64,000 nucleotides of DNA from JAFDXJ01 sp039811225 (GCA_039811225.1 JBDHYG010000007.1:51260-115259), one strand, 5' to 3'; shown: positions 17,239-25,325, numbered from the stretch's first letter. Made by a program: numbers and translations. Notes: generated by a model not told the origin, from the sequence alone.

Positions 17239-19074
17239 TCAAAAAATTATTTCTTTTTCATTTTGCTCTCCGGCCAGTTGCTTATGAAACAGTTCTGCAT
17301 AATATCCTTTGCGCTGCATCAGCTCGGTATGGGTTCCCTGTTCTATTATTTCACCATCCTCCAGCACCACGATTTTGGAGAAATTCAACACGGTAAAAAT
17401 CCGGTGGGTAATCAGGATTGCTGTTTTATCTTCCATATAGGTATAGAGGTTCCGAATGATGGTATTTTCCGTTTTGGCATCCACGGCACTCAGGCAATCA
17501 TCAAACAATAAAATACCATGTTGCTTGATCAGGGCACGGGCAATGGAGATACGTTGCTTCTGGCCGCCACTCAGCGTTACACCGCGCTCGCCTACTATAG
17601 TTTGATAACCTTCCGGCAATGCCCGGATTTCTGCATCTATGCAAGCCAGGCGGGCAGCTTCCACCACCTGCTCGTGTGCCGGCTTTTCCTGCAAGCCAAA
17701 GGCAATATTGTTTTCAATCGATTCACTGAAGAGAAAAACATCCTGTGGTACATAATTGATCTGACTCCGCAACTGCTCCAGTGGAATTGCCTGGATATTT
17801 TTTCCCCCGATGGTAATCTCCCCTTCATCCACATTAAAAAAACGCAGGAGTAATTGTGCAATGGTAGATTTTCCACTACCGGTTTTTCCCAGTACCAGGA
17901 TTTTCTCCCCTTTTCGGATTGTGAGGTCCAGTTGCTTTAATGCCCGGATACCTGTATGCTGATAAGTGAAAGAAACTTTATTAAAACAAATATCACCATC
18001 CCACAAATTCCCGGTTGTTTCAGCAGTTGTTGTCTTTATTTCCGGTTCGATATCGAGGAATTCATTGATGCGTTTCTGCGATGCCGCCGCCCGCTGGATC
18101 ATACTGGCCGTCCAACCGATGGCACTAACCGGGAAAGTCAGCATATTGATATAAATAACATACTCTACAATCAGGCCGACATTTTGCGGATCACGCAGTG
18201 CCATAAAACATCCGATCAAAATCGTAATGAGTGTGCTGAGGCCAATCATCAGCGAGATGCTGGGAAAATAAATTGCTTCTACTTTGGCCAGGCTGATGGC
18301 ATTTTTCCGGTAGGTTTCACTATTCTCTTTAAAGAAACCAAACATGGCTTTTTCCTGCACATAGGATTTTATTACACGAATACCGGCATAGGATTCCTGT
18401 GCATTGGTAGTGAGGTCAGAAAGATTGGCCTGCACCATTTCACTTTTTTTGTGGATGATGGAATTGACATAATAAATTGTCAGCGCCAATAAAGGTAATG
18501 GTGAAAGTACCAGCAACGTAAGGTGGACATCCTTGCGCATCATATTGATCACACAAAATGAAATCAGCGTTACCAGGTTGATCAGGTACATTATAGCCGG
18601 TCCCACATACATGCGCACCCGGCTGACATCTTCGGTGATGCGGTTCATGAGATCACCGGTATGGTTGACTTTATAAAAGCCACTGTGCAGGGATTGATAC
18701 TTTTTATAGATTTCATTTTTCTGATCATATTCAATATGGCGGCTCATTACAATAATAGTCTGTCGCATAAAATACAAAAACAGGCCACGGATAAGTGCCA
18801 CCGCCAGGATGGTGAGGCTGCTGATAATAACGATATTGGAAAAAGCAAACTGGTTTACCCAATGAATAAAAGCATTCATCAGTTTGCCATGTACATCGGG
18901 TGTGGGGCCGGTAAATTTTCCGGACAGGTATTGCTGCATTTTGCCCACGATAAAGCCGGTGATTTCCGGAGCCAGTACCGCAAAATAATTGGAGGCAATG
19001 ACAAATAAGATCCCGAAAAAAAAGCGGTACCGGTATTTCCAGAAATAGGCATTTAAAACAGCGAGGCTCTTCAA
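17239..19074 (-). CDS. ABC exporter, fused membrane and ATPase domains (MdlB-like)
   Basis: A 611-residue half-transporter that dimerises to pump a lipid, drug or peptide. Residues ~1-320 form six transmembrane helices; the ATPase domain shows Walker A GKTGSGKST (~397-405), Q-loop INYVPQDVFLF, signature LSGGQKQRISIARAL and Walker B ILLFDDCLSAVD, where the usual catalytic Glu after the Walker B Asp is replaced by Asp (DD), as in some heterodimeric or degenerate sites. Then the H-loop ITHR. The start is TTG at 19074: no in-frame ATG exists nearby and a TATTTTTG box lies 10 bases upstream. Substrate unknown. Confidence 0.87.
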   Translation of the reverse strand: MKSLAVLNAYFWKYRYRFFFGILFVIASNYFAVLAPEITGFIVGKMQQYLSGKFTGPTPDVHGKLMNAFIHWVNQFAFSNIVIISSLTILAVALIRGLFLYFMRQTIIVMSRHIEYDQKNEIYKKYQSLHSGFYKVNHTGDLMNRITEDVSRVRMYVGPAIMYLINLVTLISFCVINMMRKDVHLTLLVLSPLPLLALTIYYVNSIIHKKSEMVQANLSDLTTNAQESYAGIRVIKSYVQEKAMFGFFKENSETYRKNAISLAKVEAIYFPSISLMIGLSTLITILIGCFMALRDPQNVGLIVEYVIYINMLTFPVSAIGWTASMIQRAAASQKRINEFLDIEPEIKTTTAETTGNLWDGDICFNKVSFTYQHTGIRALKQLDLTIRKGEKILVLGKTGSGKSTIAQLLLRFFNVDEGEITIGGKNIQAIPLEQLRSQINYVPQDVFLFSESIENNIAFGLQEKPAHEQVVEAARLACIDAEIRALPEGYQTIVGERGVTLSGGQKQRISIARALIKQHGILLFDDCLSAVDAKTENTIIRNLYTYMEDKTAILITHRIFTVLNFSKIVVLEDGEIIEQGTHTELMQRKGYYAELFHKQLAGEQNEKEIIF

Positions 19075-19084
19075 ATTTTTTTAG

Positions 19085-19092
19085 CAAAAATA
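19085..19092 (-). promoter_or_regulatory. -7 box for the ABC exporter gene
   Basis: TATTTTTG on the minus strand, 10 bases before the TTG start; it supports that start and a very short leader. No TTG at the usual -33 distance. Confidence 0.45.
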
Positions 19093-19266
19093 GCGGTATT
19101 CACAGGAAGAAGCGATAAGGAAATGAAAAAACTGAATTACCCTCCGGTAATAAAACTGCCGGGTGTTCTAAAATTTACCGAGTCATCTTTTCATCATTAA
19201 ACAATACTATTTCCTTTATTCATTACTACATTGCTGTTCCGGCAAAAGAATAAAAAGCCGGGCATG

Positions 19267-19274
19267 TATATTTG
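19267..19274 (+). promoter_or_regulatory. -7 box for the ClC gene
   Basis: TATATTTG, a full TAnnTTTG match, 23 bases before the TTG start of the channel gene. The -33 TTG is missing at normal spacing. Confidence 0.45.
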
Positions 19275-19297
19275 CATGCATATAAAAACAAAATCAT

Positions 19298-21106
19298 TTG
19301 CATGTAAAATCAGTCCATAAATTTTTAATTCGATACCTGGTCATCATCAATGACTGGCGCAAAAGGAAAATTTCAAAAACAAATTTCCTCATCCTTGCTG
19401 CGGCAGTTGTTGGTATTTTAGGTGGAATTGCTTCTTCCGTATTAAAAAACCTCACACATTATATCGCTGATTTTCTGCAAAACGATTTTCATTGGGAATA
19501 CAAATATTATCTCTATCTTTTTTTCCCGCTTATCGGTATTTTTTTAACCATTCTCTATATACGTATTTTTATTCGCCGGCATACATTTCAGCATGGCATC
19601 CCGGCCATTCTCTACAATATTTCCCGCAATTCCAGTAAGTTGGATTTTCATAATATTTACAGCCAGGTATTCACCAGTGCGCTTACAGTAGGGTTGGGTG
19701 GCTCTGCCGGATTGGAAGCGCCGGCTGTTGCCAGTGGCTCGGCAATTGGTTCCAATATAGGCCGGCTGTTCGGACTTAATTACCGGGAGACAACCCTCCT
19801 ACTTGCCTGTGGCGCTGCTGCCGGTATTTCGGGCGCATTCAACAGCCCTATTGCCGGAATGATCTTTGCCATTGAAGTCATTCTTCCGGAATTTTCCATA
19901 CCTGCTGTAATTCCTTTATTATTATCCTCAGCCCTGGCTTCTGTCATCTCCATATTTTTAAACAGTCAACCCTTATTTGCATTAGTCACCAATGACTGGA
20001 ATGTGGATGCCTTTTGGTTTTACATAGCCATGGGTGTATTGATTGGTTTGTATTCAGTTTTTTACAGTCAACTGAATAGCAAAATTTTTTCATTTTTTGA
20101 TCAAATAAAAAGCCGGTATAACAAAGCCTGGATAGGGGGTATTTCTTTAGGTATTATGATCGCCTTATTGCCGGCACTCTATGGTGAAGGATATATCACC
20201 ATTCAAAAACTGTTAGACGGTGACTATACATCTTTACTTGCCAACAGTCTTTTTGGTCAATATCAACATATTGCCTGGGCATTGGTTTTATTTGCTGCCT
20301 TATCCATGGTGGGTAAAACATTTGCCAGTGTAATTACCATGGCAAGCGGCGGGAACGGAGGTATGTTTGGCCCCACGGTTGTAGTAGGTGGACTTTTTGG
20401 ATTTGTATTTGCGTTTGGCATTAATCTTACCGGTATAGCGCATTTGAATATCACGAATTTTATCATTGCCGGGATGGCGGCCTCAGTGAGTGGTGTCATG
20501 CATGCACCGCTGACCGGTATTTTCCTGGCAGCAGAAATTACGGGTGGTTATGTTTTGATGGTGCCCTTAATGATTGTTTCAGCGCTCTCCTATTTCATCA
20601 ATAAAGCCATTTTAAAATATTCCATTTATACGCGGGGGCTGGCGGAACAAGGTCATTTGTTGTCGCACGAAAACAAAGACAACAGTGTATTAAGAAGTAT
20701 AAAATTAAGATACCTGTTGGAAAAAGATTTTGTAGTGCTTCACCCGGAGGATACACCCAAAAGCCGGAGTAATGATATTATTCATACCCGGCGGAATATT
20801 TTCCCGGTGGTGGATGAAGCAGGTATATTAACAGGGCTTTTATATAGTGATACCTTGCTTGAATTGTTAGTAAGTAAAAACGAAAAAGACAGTCAACGTC
20901 TCATAAAGGATATTGCACAACCCGCCCAAAAAGTAATTCCGCTTAATACGCCCATGACGGATGTAATGCAAATTATGGATAGCCAGGACCTGCGTATTTT
21001 ACCCGTTGTAGATAGTTATAACAGGTACCTGGGCTTTGTCACCAAAAACAGCATTTTTATAAAATACCGCACGATGCTAAAGCGCCAGGCTGAATACTTG
21101 GAATAA
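19298..21106 (+). CDS. ClC-family chloride channel/antiporter with C-terminal CBS pair
   Basis: A 602-residue membrane protein. Seen: GSAGLEAPAVASGSAIG, the selectivity-filter region carrying the gating glutamate (canonical GREGP, here GLEAP), GAAAGISGAFNSPIAGMIFAIE, and ASGGNGGMFGPTVVVGG near the second half of the pore. After residue ~450 two CBS domains follow, likely binding adenine nucleotides. The start is a TTG at 19298: the frame is closed by a stop at 19283 and offers no ATG until far inside the channel domain, and a TAnnTTTG box sits just upstream. Whether it is a channel or a proton antiporter is not decided. Confidence 0.88.
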   Translation: MHVKSVHKFLIRYLVIINDWRKRKISKTNFLILAAAVVGILGGIASSVLKNLTHYIADFLQNDFHWEYKYYLYLFFPLIGIFLTILYIRIFIRRHTFQHGIPAILYNISRNSSKLDFHNIYSQVFTSALTVGLGGSAGLEAPAVASGSAIGSNIGRLFGLNYRETTLLLACGAAAGISGAFNSPIAGMIFAIEVILPEFSIPAVIPLLLSSALASVISIFLNSQPLFALVTNDWNVDAFWFYIAMGVLIGLYSVFYSQLNSKIFSFFDQIKSRYNKAWIGGISLGIMIALLPALYGEGYITIQKLLDGDYTSLLANSLFGQYQHIAWALVLFAALSMVGKTFASVITMASGGNGGMFGPTVVVGGLFGFVFAFGINLTGIAHLNITNFIIAGMAASVSGVMHAPLTGIFLAAEITGGYVLMVPLMIVSALSYFINKAILKYSIYTRGLAEQGHLLSHENKDNSVLRSIKLRYLLEKDFVVLHPEDTPKSRSNDIIHTRRNIFPVVDEAGILTGLLYSDTLLELLVSKNEKDSQRLIKDIAQPAQKVIPLNTPMTDVMQIMDSQDLRILPVVDSYNRYLGFVTKNSIFIKYRTMLKRQAEYLE

Positions 21107-21214
21107 GGGTGATGGGGGAATGTTTTTTGAGGGGTTAAGGAAATATGAACAAGGAAATTTTGAAAGTAGCTTTTTTTTTTATTGTATTTTATACTCCCTA
21201 AGAATATTAAAACG

Positions 21215-22408
21215 TTATTTTAATTCCTTCAATATATTTGCTGCATGACTATTCTCGGGATTTAAAGCAAGTGATTTTTCATAATTTTTTATGGCTTCTT
21301 TTTTATTGCCTGCAGCCAACCAGGCTTCACCCATGCTGTCATATACATTACTGCTTGTAGGATAGTTTGCTACATTCAATGCAAAAAGCTTGATGGCATC
21401 TGAAACATGCCCTACTTGAAGTTCTTCATAGCCCAATGTATTAAGGAATCTTTCCAACATATACTTTTTTGGATAAATTAAAACAAGTTTTTTATACAGA
21501 GCAATACAAGAATCTGCACCTTGGGACTTCAATGTATTTCTCAAAATATTTTCCGGATCCGGAAAAACCACTCGTTGTATATTTTCAATTACAAGGGCTG
21601 GGTCATACTCCTGTACATAATGGGGGCTTTGTGGTAATTCAATAAAACGGGATGCAGACAAATTATGCATTCGGTTTGCATATAATTTAATTTCACTATT
21701 CTCCCAGCCAGGTGGGCGGTCTTTACCTGCAGCAAAAAGCACCATGGGAACATTGGGTAATTCGCCAAAAGAATTTGCTTCAGGAAAACCGTTTAATGCC
21801 TCTCGGCGCATAATTTGCCACTCTGCTGAATATGTCTCTGCCCCCTTGCTCATCCCAACTGTATCTACCATGATCAAAGAGTCCATGCGATTTAATTCCT
21901 CTTCTATTTTATCTACGGATAAATCATCTTCTATATATTCATTTAGCGGATCAATAAAAACAAAACCTGCCACATCCTGGGGATACAAAAAAGTATACGC
22001 GCGGATAAGCATGCCCCCCAATGAATGCCCCACCAAAATATAGGGCGGTTTTATCCCAGCTTTTTGCAACAATGTATGCAATCTTGTTGCTATCTCTTTA
22101 AATGATGCAGGTTGAGTTGCAGTTTCAGAGAAACCATATCCTTCCCGATCATAACGGAAAACTTTTGCAAAGCTGGCTACGTCACCAAAAATTTTATCCC
22201 ATGCATGCAAGTCATCTCCATGACCGCATTCAAAAACAACCGTTGCATCACCGCTACCTCCGGTTTGATATCGCATTTTGTAGCCATCCAATTCGAGGAA
22301 TTGGTAAGATGTGAATCCGGATTGATCCGTTTTTTCTTGGCCATGGCTTTTAAGATGACTTAAATTTAGTAAAAGGAAAAGCAGGCAGATTTTAGTTGAG
22401 GCTTGCAT
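21215..22408 (-). CDS. Exported alpha/beta hydrolase with C-terminal TPR-like repeat
   Basis: A 397-residue protein. The ATG at 22408 gives a signal peptide (CLLFLLLNLSHLKSHGQ) as residues ~8-24; an upstream in-frame start would bury it. The hydrolase core has ECGHGDDLHAWD, the nucleophile elbow VGHSLGG, and a later catalytic His in QSPHY. From ~residue 300 the sequence becomes helical with a TPR-like unit (SMGEAWLAAGNKKEAIKNY followed by EKSLALNP). The coding sequence is AT-richer than its left neighbours. It precedes, on the same strand, the nuclease-helicase gene's end by 55 bases. Substrate unknown; the fold is clear. Confidence 0.82.
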   Translation of the reverse strand: MQASTKICLLFLLLNLSHLKSHGQEKTDQSGFTSYQFLELDGYKMRYQTGGSGDATVVFECGHGDDLHAWDKIFGDVASFAKVFRYDREGYGFSETATQPASFKEIATRLHTLLQKAGIKPPYILVGHSLGGMLIRAYTFLYPQDVAGFVFIDPLNEYIEDDLSVDKIEEELNRMDSLIMVDTVGMSKGAETYSAEWQIMRREALNGFPEANSFGELPNVPMVLFAAGKDRPPGWENSEIKLYANRMHNLSASRFIELPQSPHYVQEYDPALVIENIQRVVFPDPENILRNTLKSQGADSCIALYKKLVLIYPKKYMLERFLNTLGYEELQVGHVSDAIKLFALNVANYPTSSNVYDSMGEAWLAAGNKKEAIKNYEKSLALNPENSHAANILKELK

Positions 22409-22463
22409 ATTCAGTATTCTAGCAAGTAAAATTATGAAATGAAAGCAATCGAATATGAAATTA

Positions 22464-24440
22464 TTATTCCAAAATTTCAAAATCAATACCCTTTAAGTAG
22501 TTGAATGTTGCATTATAGAATTCAGGTTGTCTTGTGCGGTCATCTTTATTCCCTTCCGGAACGACAATTACCATTCCCTGTCGAGCTCTGGTTAAGAGCA
22601 CCCTATACGCATTGATTAAATATTTCTTACGTGTGTCCTTTCGAATATTTTGCCAATTGTTTCCTACAAAGGAATATGTTTTCCAACCTTCTGTAGAAAA
22701 TCGTAAATCTCCATCCCAGGTAACACAGGCCCAGTCAAGCTCCAACCCTTGAACTTGAAATTCTGTGGCAACATCTTCCAAAAAAAATGAAGATCGAATA
22801 TCATCCTTACCATTCAAGAACCAATTAACATGATTTATTTGCGTCTTTACATCAATGGCTAACGGCTTTAAACGATACGCTTGTGAAGAAACTACTATGC
22901 CATATCGCTCACTACCTCTTGCCTTTTCCCGCAACCAATTCTTGGCTTTTACAATATCCCTTGTGATTACTATTGGATACTTTTCTTGTAATTGGCGATA
23001 TGTATTTTTTGCATTTTCATCAAGATCTAAAATTTCTTTGATCAACCTGGATAAATTTTCTGCCCGAAAAGAACGCATAGAAACAGCCAAATGAAGATTT
23101 GGATTAAATACAACTTGGCTTTTTTGTTTCAATTCATTGATTGCAATTTGAGCTGTATATTCTGCATCAAACAAATTAGGTGAAATTCTTGTCTCCCAAT
23201 CAGGAAATTGGTTTTTGATGGCTGCTAACCACTCCGAAATACCGGCTTCACCTGTATTTATTTCCTGTCCACCACCAACCAAACAAATGACTACTGCCCA
23301 ATCTGCATGTCTATTTAAACATGATATAAGAAATTCCGGTTCTGAATATTGAAAATTTGCAATACCTTTTTTCCGTTGCATAAATTTAATCGTCTGTTCC
23401 TTTGTCCATGCCCTTTGTGCTTCATTAAAAATTGCAACATGATCATAAGGTGCTTTACTATCTCGCAAATATTCATCTCGATAATGGTGTATGATTTGGA
23501 TAAATGCCTTTACACTTTCTTTTGCCTGTTTTTTTGTTATTTTAATGCCCTTTAATTTCTCATGTAAGACTTTATCTCTCGTAAGTGCCTCTTGCAAAAT
23601 GTCAACAAGAGGTTTATTACCTGATAAGAAAACACTGGTGTTTCCTTTTTCTTTGTCTAAATGTTCGGTCGCTACTTTCAACCCAACAAGAGTTTTACCA
23701 GCACCGGGCACGCCGGTAACAAAACAGATTATTTTTTTATGATGCGCTTTTGCAAAGTCAATCGTTTCTGAAATATAATTTGTCGTTAGATTTAAATTAA
23801 TGGCATCTGCATCATTTCTTGTTATTTCATCTACATTATGATTATTATAAAGTTTGATGGCTGCTTCAATAATAGTTGGCGTGGGCGAATAGCTTCCGTT
23901 GACATACGCTACAGCATCAATCGATTCATCACTTTTAAAAAAATCTAAAACTTCTTCTATACGATTACCCAGGTCATGTGCATTACTCCTAAGTGGGTAG
24001 ATAAGATTATCATTATGACTTGTGGTAATAATTTCAAAAAATACTTTTCGTGCATGCGTGGCAACTAAGATGGGCACGAGTAAAAGTTTATGGCTGGGTT
24101 GATGAAAGTTTTTTAAATCTAAAGCATAGTCCCAAACCTGCTCCAAATCCTGGTTGGTAAATTCATGTTCTCCAACCTTAAATTCAATAATAAAAACAAT
24201 ATTCTTGATAATGAGCAGACAATCCACTCTTTTGCCCATCCTTGGGATTGAAAACTCAAAAAACAAATGACCATGATGGTTGTGTAAAATATTTTTCAGG
24301 ATAGAAATTTGAGTTTCCCATGCATATAGCTCTGTGTTTTTATGACCAAATCTGCCATTCAAAGAAATTTCTCCAATTATGGTTACAGTTGGTTTTGACA
24401 GAAAGTCTGAAATACTATTTGAATAAAAATAGTTTAACAT
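22464..24440 (-). CDS. PD-(D/E)XK nuclease fused to DUF2075 SF1 helicase
   Basis: A 658-residue protein, read from the ATG at 24440. N-terminal ~100 residues carry a restriction-like nuclease pattern: Glu42 (YAWET), Asp73 (KRVDCLLI) and Glu86-x-Lys88 (IIEFKVG). The rest is a DUF2075 superfamily 1 NTPase: Walker A GVPGAGKT (243-250), a Walker B-like IFNEAQRAW with Asn339-Glu340 where Asp-Glu is usual, and the C-terminal YRVLLTRARQGM motif VI. DUF2075 proteins occur near restriction and defence genes, but a role has not been fixed. It is AT-rich, sits beside tRNA-Ser and a GIY-YIG element, and has no partner modification gene here. Confidence 0.83.
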   Translation of the reverse strand: MLNYFYSNSISDFLSKPTVTIIGEISLNGRFGHKNTELYAWETQISILKNILHNHHGHLFFEFSIPRMGKRVDCLLIIKNIVFIIEFKVGEHEFTNQDLEQVWDYALDLKNFHQPSHKLLLVPILVATHARKVFFEIITTSHNDNLIYPLRSNAHDLGNRIEEVLDFFKSDESIDAVAYVNGSYSPTPTIIEAAIKLYNNHNVDEITRNDADAINLNLTTNYISETIDFAKAHHKKIICFVTGVPGAGKTLVGLKVATEHLDKEKGNTSVFLSGNKPLVDILQEALTRDKVLHEKLKGIKITKKQAKESVKAFIQIIHHYRDEYLRDSKAPYDHVAIFNEAQRAWTKEQTIKFMQRKKGIANFQYSEPEFLISCLNRHADWAVVICLVGGGQEINTGEAGISEWLAAIKNQFPDWETRISPNLFDAEYTAQIAINELKQKSQVVFNPNLHLAVSMRSFRAENLSRLIKEILDLDENAKNTYRQLQEKYPIVITRDIVKAKNWLREKARGSERYGIVVSSQAYRLKPLAIDVKTQINHVNWFLNGKDDIRSSFFLEDVATEFQVQGLELDWACVTWDGDLRFSTEGWKTYSFVGNNWQNIRKDTRKKYLINAYRVLLTRARQGMVIVVPEGNKDDRTRQPEFYNATFNYLKGIDFEILE

Positions 24441-24538
24441 AAAATACAAGGTAATAAATTTACCTATTTCTTCCAGGTCACTATATAATTCAATGATTAA
24501 ATACAAAAACAGATCTTAAACAAATTCTCACAATTAGG

Positions 24539-24625
24539 CTAATGAAGTGGCTCCATTACATCCTGTGTTTGACCTATATAATGTCGGTCAAACTTTTTCG
24601 AATAAAGGATATATACATAAAACAT
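24539..24625 (-). pseudogene. Truncated GIY-YIG nuclease gene (first 25 codons only)
   Basis: Reads MFYVYILYSKKFDRHYIGQT and continues to codon 25 identically to the intact gene at 24800-25060 (one synonymous change), then leaves homology after base 24551 and stops at 24539-24541 after PLH. It is the 5' fragment of a second copy of the element described at 24710-25145. Confidence 0.8.
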
Positions 24626-24709
24626 CGAGTTTCCATTTAGTAGTTTTCAAAAAAAAATACCCCATAAAATTGGGGCATTTCCTGATTTGCGGAGAGAGAG
24701 GGATTCGAA
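24551..24709 (-). repeat. Direct repeat copy A (GIY-YIG 5' end, terminator, tRNA 3' end)
   Basis: 159 bases nearly identical to 24986-25145: two substitutions (24566 region T/C; 24676 region C/T) and one A missing from the A run. It carries, in minus-strand order, the last 20 bases of tRNA-Ser (24709-24690), the terminator hairpin, and the start of the GIY-YIG gene. Confidence 0.9.
24690..24709 (-). other. Copy of the tRNA-Ser 3' end (att-like remnant)
   Basis: Twenty bases identical to 25126-25145, the T-loop-to-discriminator end of the intact tRNA-Ser. The homology to the tRNA stops sharply at 24709/25145, so this is a remnant of the kind left by integration or recombination at a tRNA 3' end, not a working tRNA. 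Confidence 0.75.
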
Positions 24710-24711
24710 TG

Positions 24712-24806
24712 CCGACGATACTGTCGGCACTGAGACAAGCAGCCCTTCGTCTCAGCCCCCGACGATGAATGTCGGAACTGAGGTGGGTGTAACTTTTTCT
24801 CAGCCC
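24712..24806. repeat. Two diverged tandem ~47-base double-hairpin repeats
   Basis: Units 24712-24758 and 24759-24806. Each has CCGAC...GTCGG (6-7-base loop) followed by CTGAG...CTCAG, then CCC. Stems: 24710-24716 with 24723-24729 (7 bp), 24730-24736 with 24749-24755 (7 bp), 24759-24763 with 24771-24775, 24778-24782 with 24799-24803. The second unit runs into the GIY-YIG stop codon. The stems are kept while the loops differ, which suggests the structure matters. Confidence 0.65.
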
Positions 24807-25060
24807 CCGGCTTTGCTTCCATACTTATCAATAAAAGCTAATAACCGCTCCCGATTCAAATTCTTCAGCTTCTTTTCAAGAATCATAGCTTCTCCACGAT
24901 TTGGTTTCTCAATTTTACACACCAACTCCCAGGGCACATAAGGACTGGTTGCTTTTTCATACCCGTTATTGTGACGTATCAATCGCTCCATTACATCCTG
25001 CGTTTGACCTATATAATGTCGGTCAAACTTTTTCGAATAAAGGATATATACATAAAACAT
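24800..25060 (-). CDS. Stand-alone GIY-YIG nuclease-domain protein
   Basis: An 86-residue single-domain protein of the UvrC-N/YhbQ-like GIY-YIG type. Seen: FYVYILYS (the GIY strand), HYIGQT (the YIG strand), a following Arg region (ERLIRHNNGYEKAT), WELVCK, and Glu in RGEAMILEKKLK that fits the metal-binding glutamate. It ends SKAGG, encoded by the edge of the hairpin repeat. It starts 66 bases downstream of the 3' end of tRNA-Ser, across that gene's terminator. Such small proteins are common in Bacteroidota and functionally obscure; here the duplicated context suggests a mobile-element nuclease. Confidence 0.85.
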   Translation of the reverse strand: MFYVYILYSKKFDRHYIGQTQDVMERLIRHNNGYEKATSPYVPWELVCKIEKPNRGEAMILEKKLKNLNRERLLAFIDKYGSKAGG

Positions 25061-25145
25061 CGAGTTTCCATTTAGTAGTTTTCAAAAAAAAAATACCCCA
25101 TAAAATTGGGGTATTTCCTGATTTGCGGAGAGAGAGGGATTCGAA
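24986..25145 (-). repeat. Direct repeat copy B
   Basis: The intact counterpart of 24551-24709. It covers the first 25 codons of the GIY-YIG gene, its upstream region, the tRNA terminator and the last 20 bases of tRNA-Ser. Confidence 0.9.
25084..25116 (-). terminator. Terminator of tRNA-Ser
   Basis: Stem AAATACCCCA (25091-25100) with TGGGGTATTT (25107-25116), 6-base loop, followed on the minus strand by a T run (A run 25084-25093). In repeat copy A one stem pair is broken by a T-to-C change. Confidence 0.85.
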
Positions 25146-25210
25146 CCCCCGGAGGCTTTCACCTCAACGGTTTTCAAGACCGCCGCATTCGACCGCTCTG
25201 CCATCTCTCC
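25126..25210 (-). tRNA. tRNA-Ser (anticodon UGA)
   Basis: 85 bases. Acceptor stem GGAGAGA (25210-25204) pairs with TCTCTCC (25133-25127), discriminator G at 25126. Anticodon loop CTTGAAA gives UGA. A long variable arm (GAGG...CCTC) marks it as a class II serine tRNA; T loop TTCGAAT. The 3' CCA is not encoded. It has its own promoter and terminator. Confidence 0.95.
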
Positions 25211-25214
25211 GGCG

Positions 25215-25244
25215 CAAAAATACACCCTGAGGTATATTCTCCAA
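25215..25244 (-). promoter_or_regulatory. Promoter of tRNA-Ser
   Basis: Minus strand: TTG (25242-25244), 19-base spacer, TATTTTTG (25215-25222), only 4 bases before the mature tRNA 5' end. Both boxes and spacing fit the Bacteroidota consensus. Confidence 0.75.
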
Positions 25245-25325
25245 AAATAGTTTTAGAAATACAGGCGGGCATCATGCAGCCATTGCTAAACCAATGCCAG
25301 CTGATCTATATAGGCGAGAAAAAAA

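Larger units (their letters stand above)
24710..25145 (-). mobile_element. Candidate GIY-YIG mini-element at the tRNA-Ser 3' end
   Basis: A 436-base unit bounded by the two 20-base tRNA 3' ends. In minus-strand order: tRNA 3' end and terminator, GIY-YIG gene, two tandem double-hairpin repeats, second tRNA 3' end. A partial second unit follows at 24551-24709. No integrase or transposase is present. That it moves is inference from the duplicated boundary and the stacked truncated copy. Confidence 0.55.

Noticed and set aside
17956..18492. 178-codon plus-strand frame
   Set aside because: It is antisense to the membrane domain of the ABC exporter and its translation has no protein-like pattern.
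24539..25145. Insertion sequence at the tRNA
   Set aside because: No transposase gene and no terminal inverted repeats; the boundaries are tRNA sequence.
24901..25230. 109-codon plus-strand frame across tRNA-Ser
   Set aside because: It reads antisense through the nuclease gene, the terminator and the tRNA.
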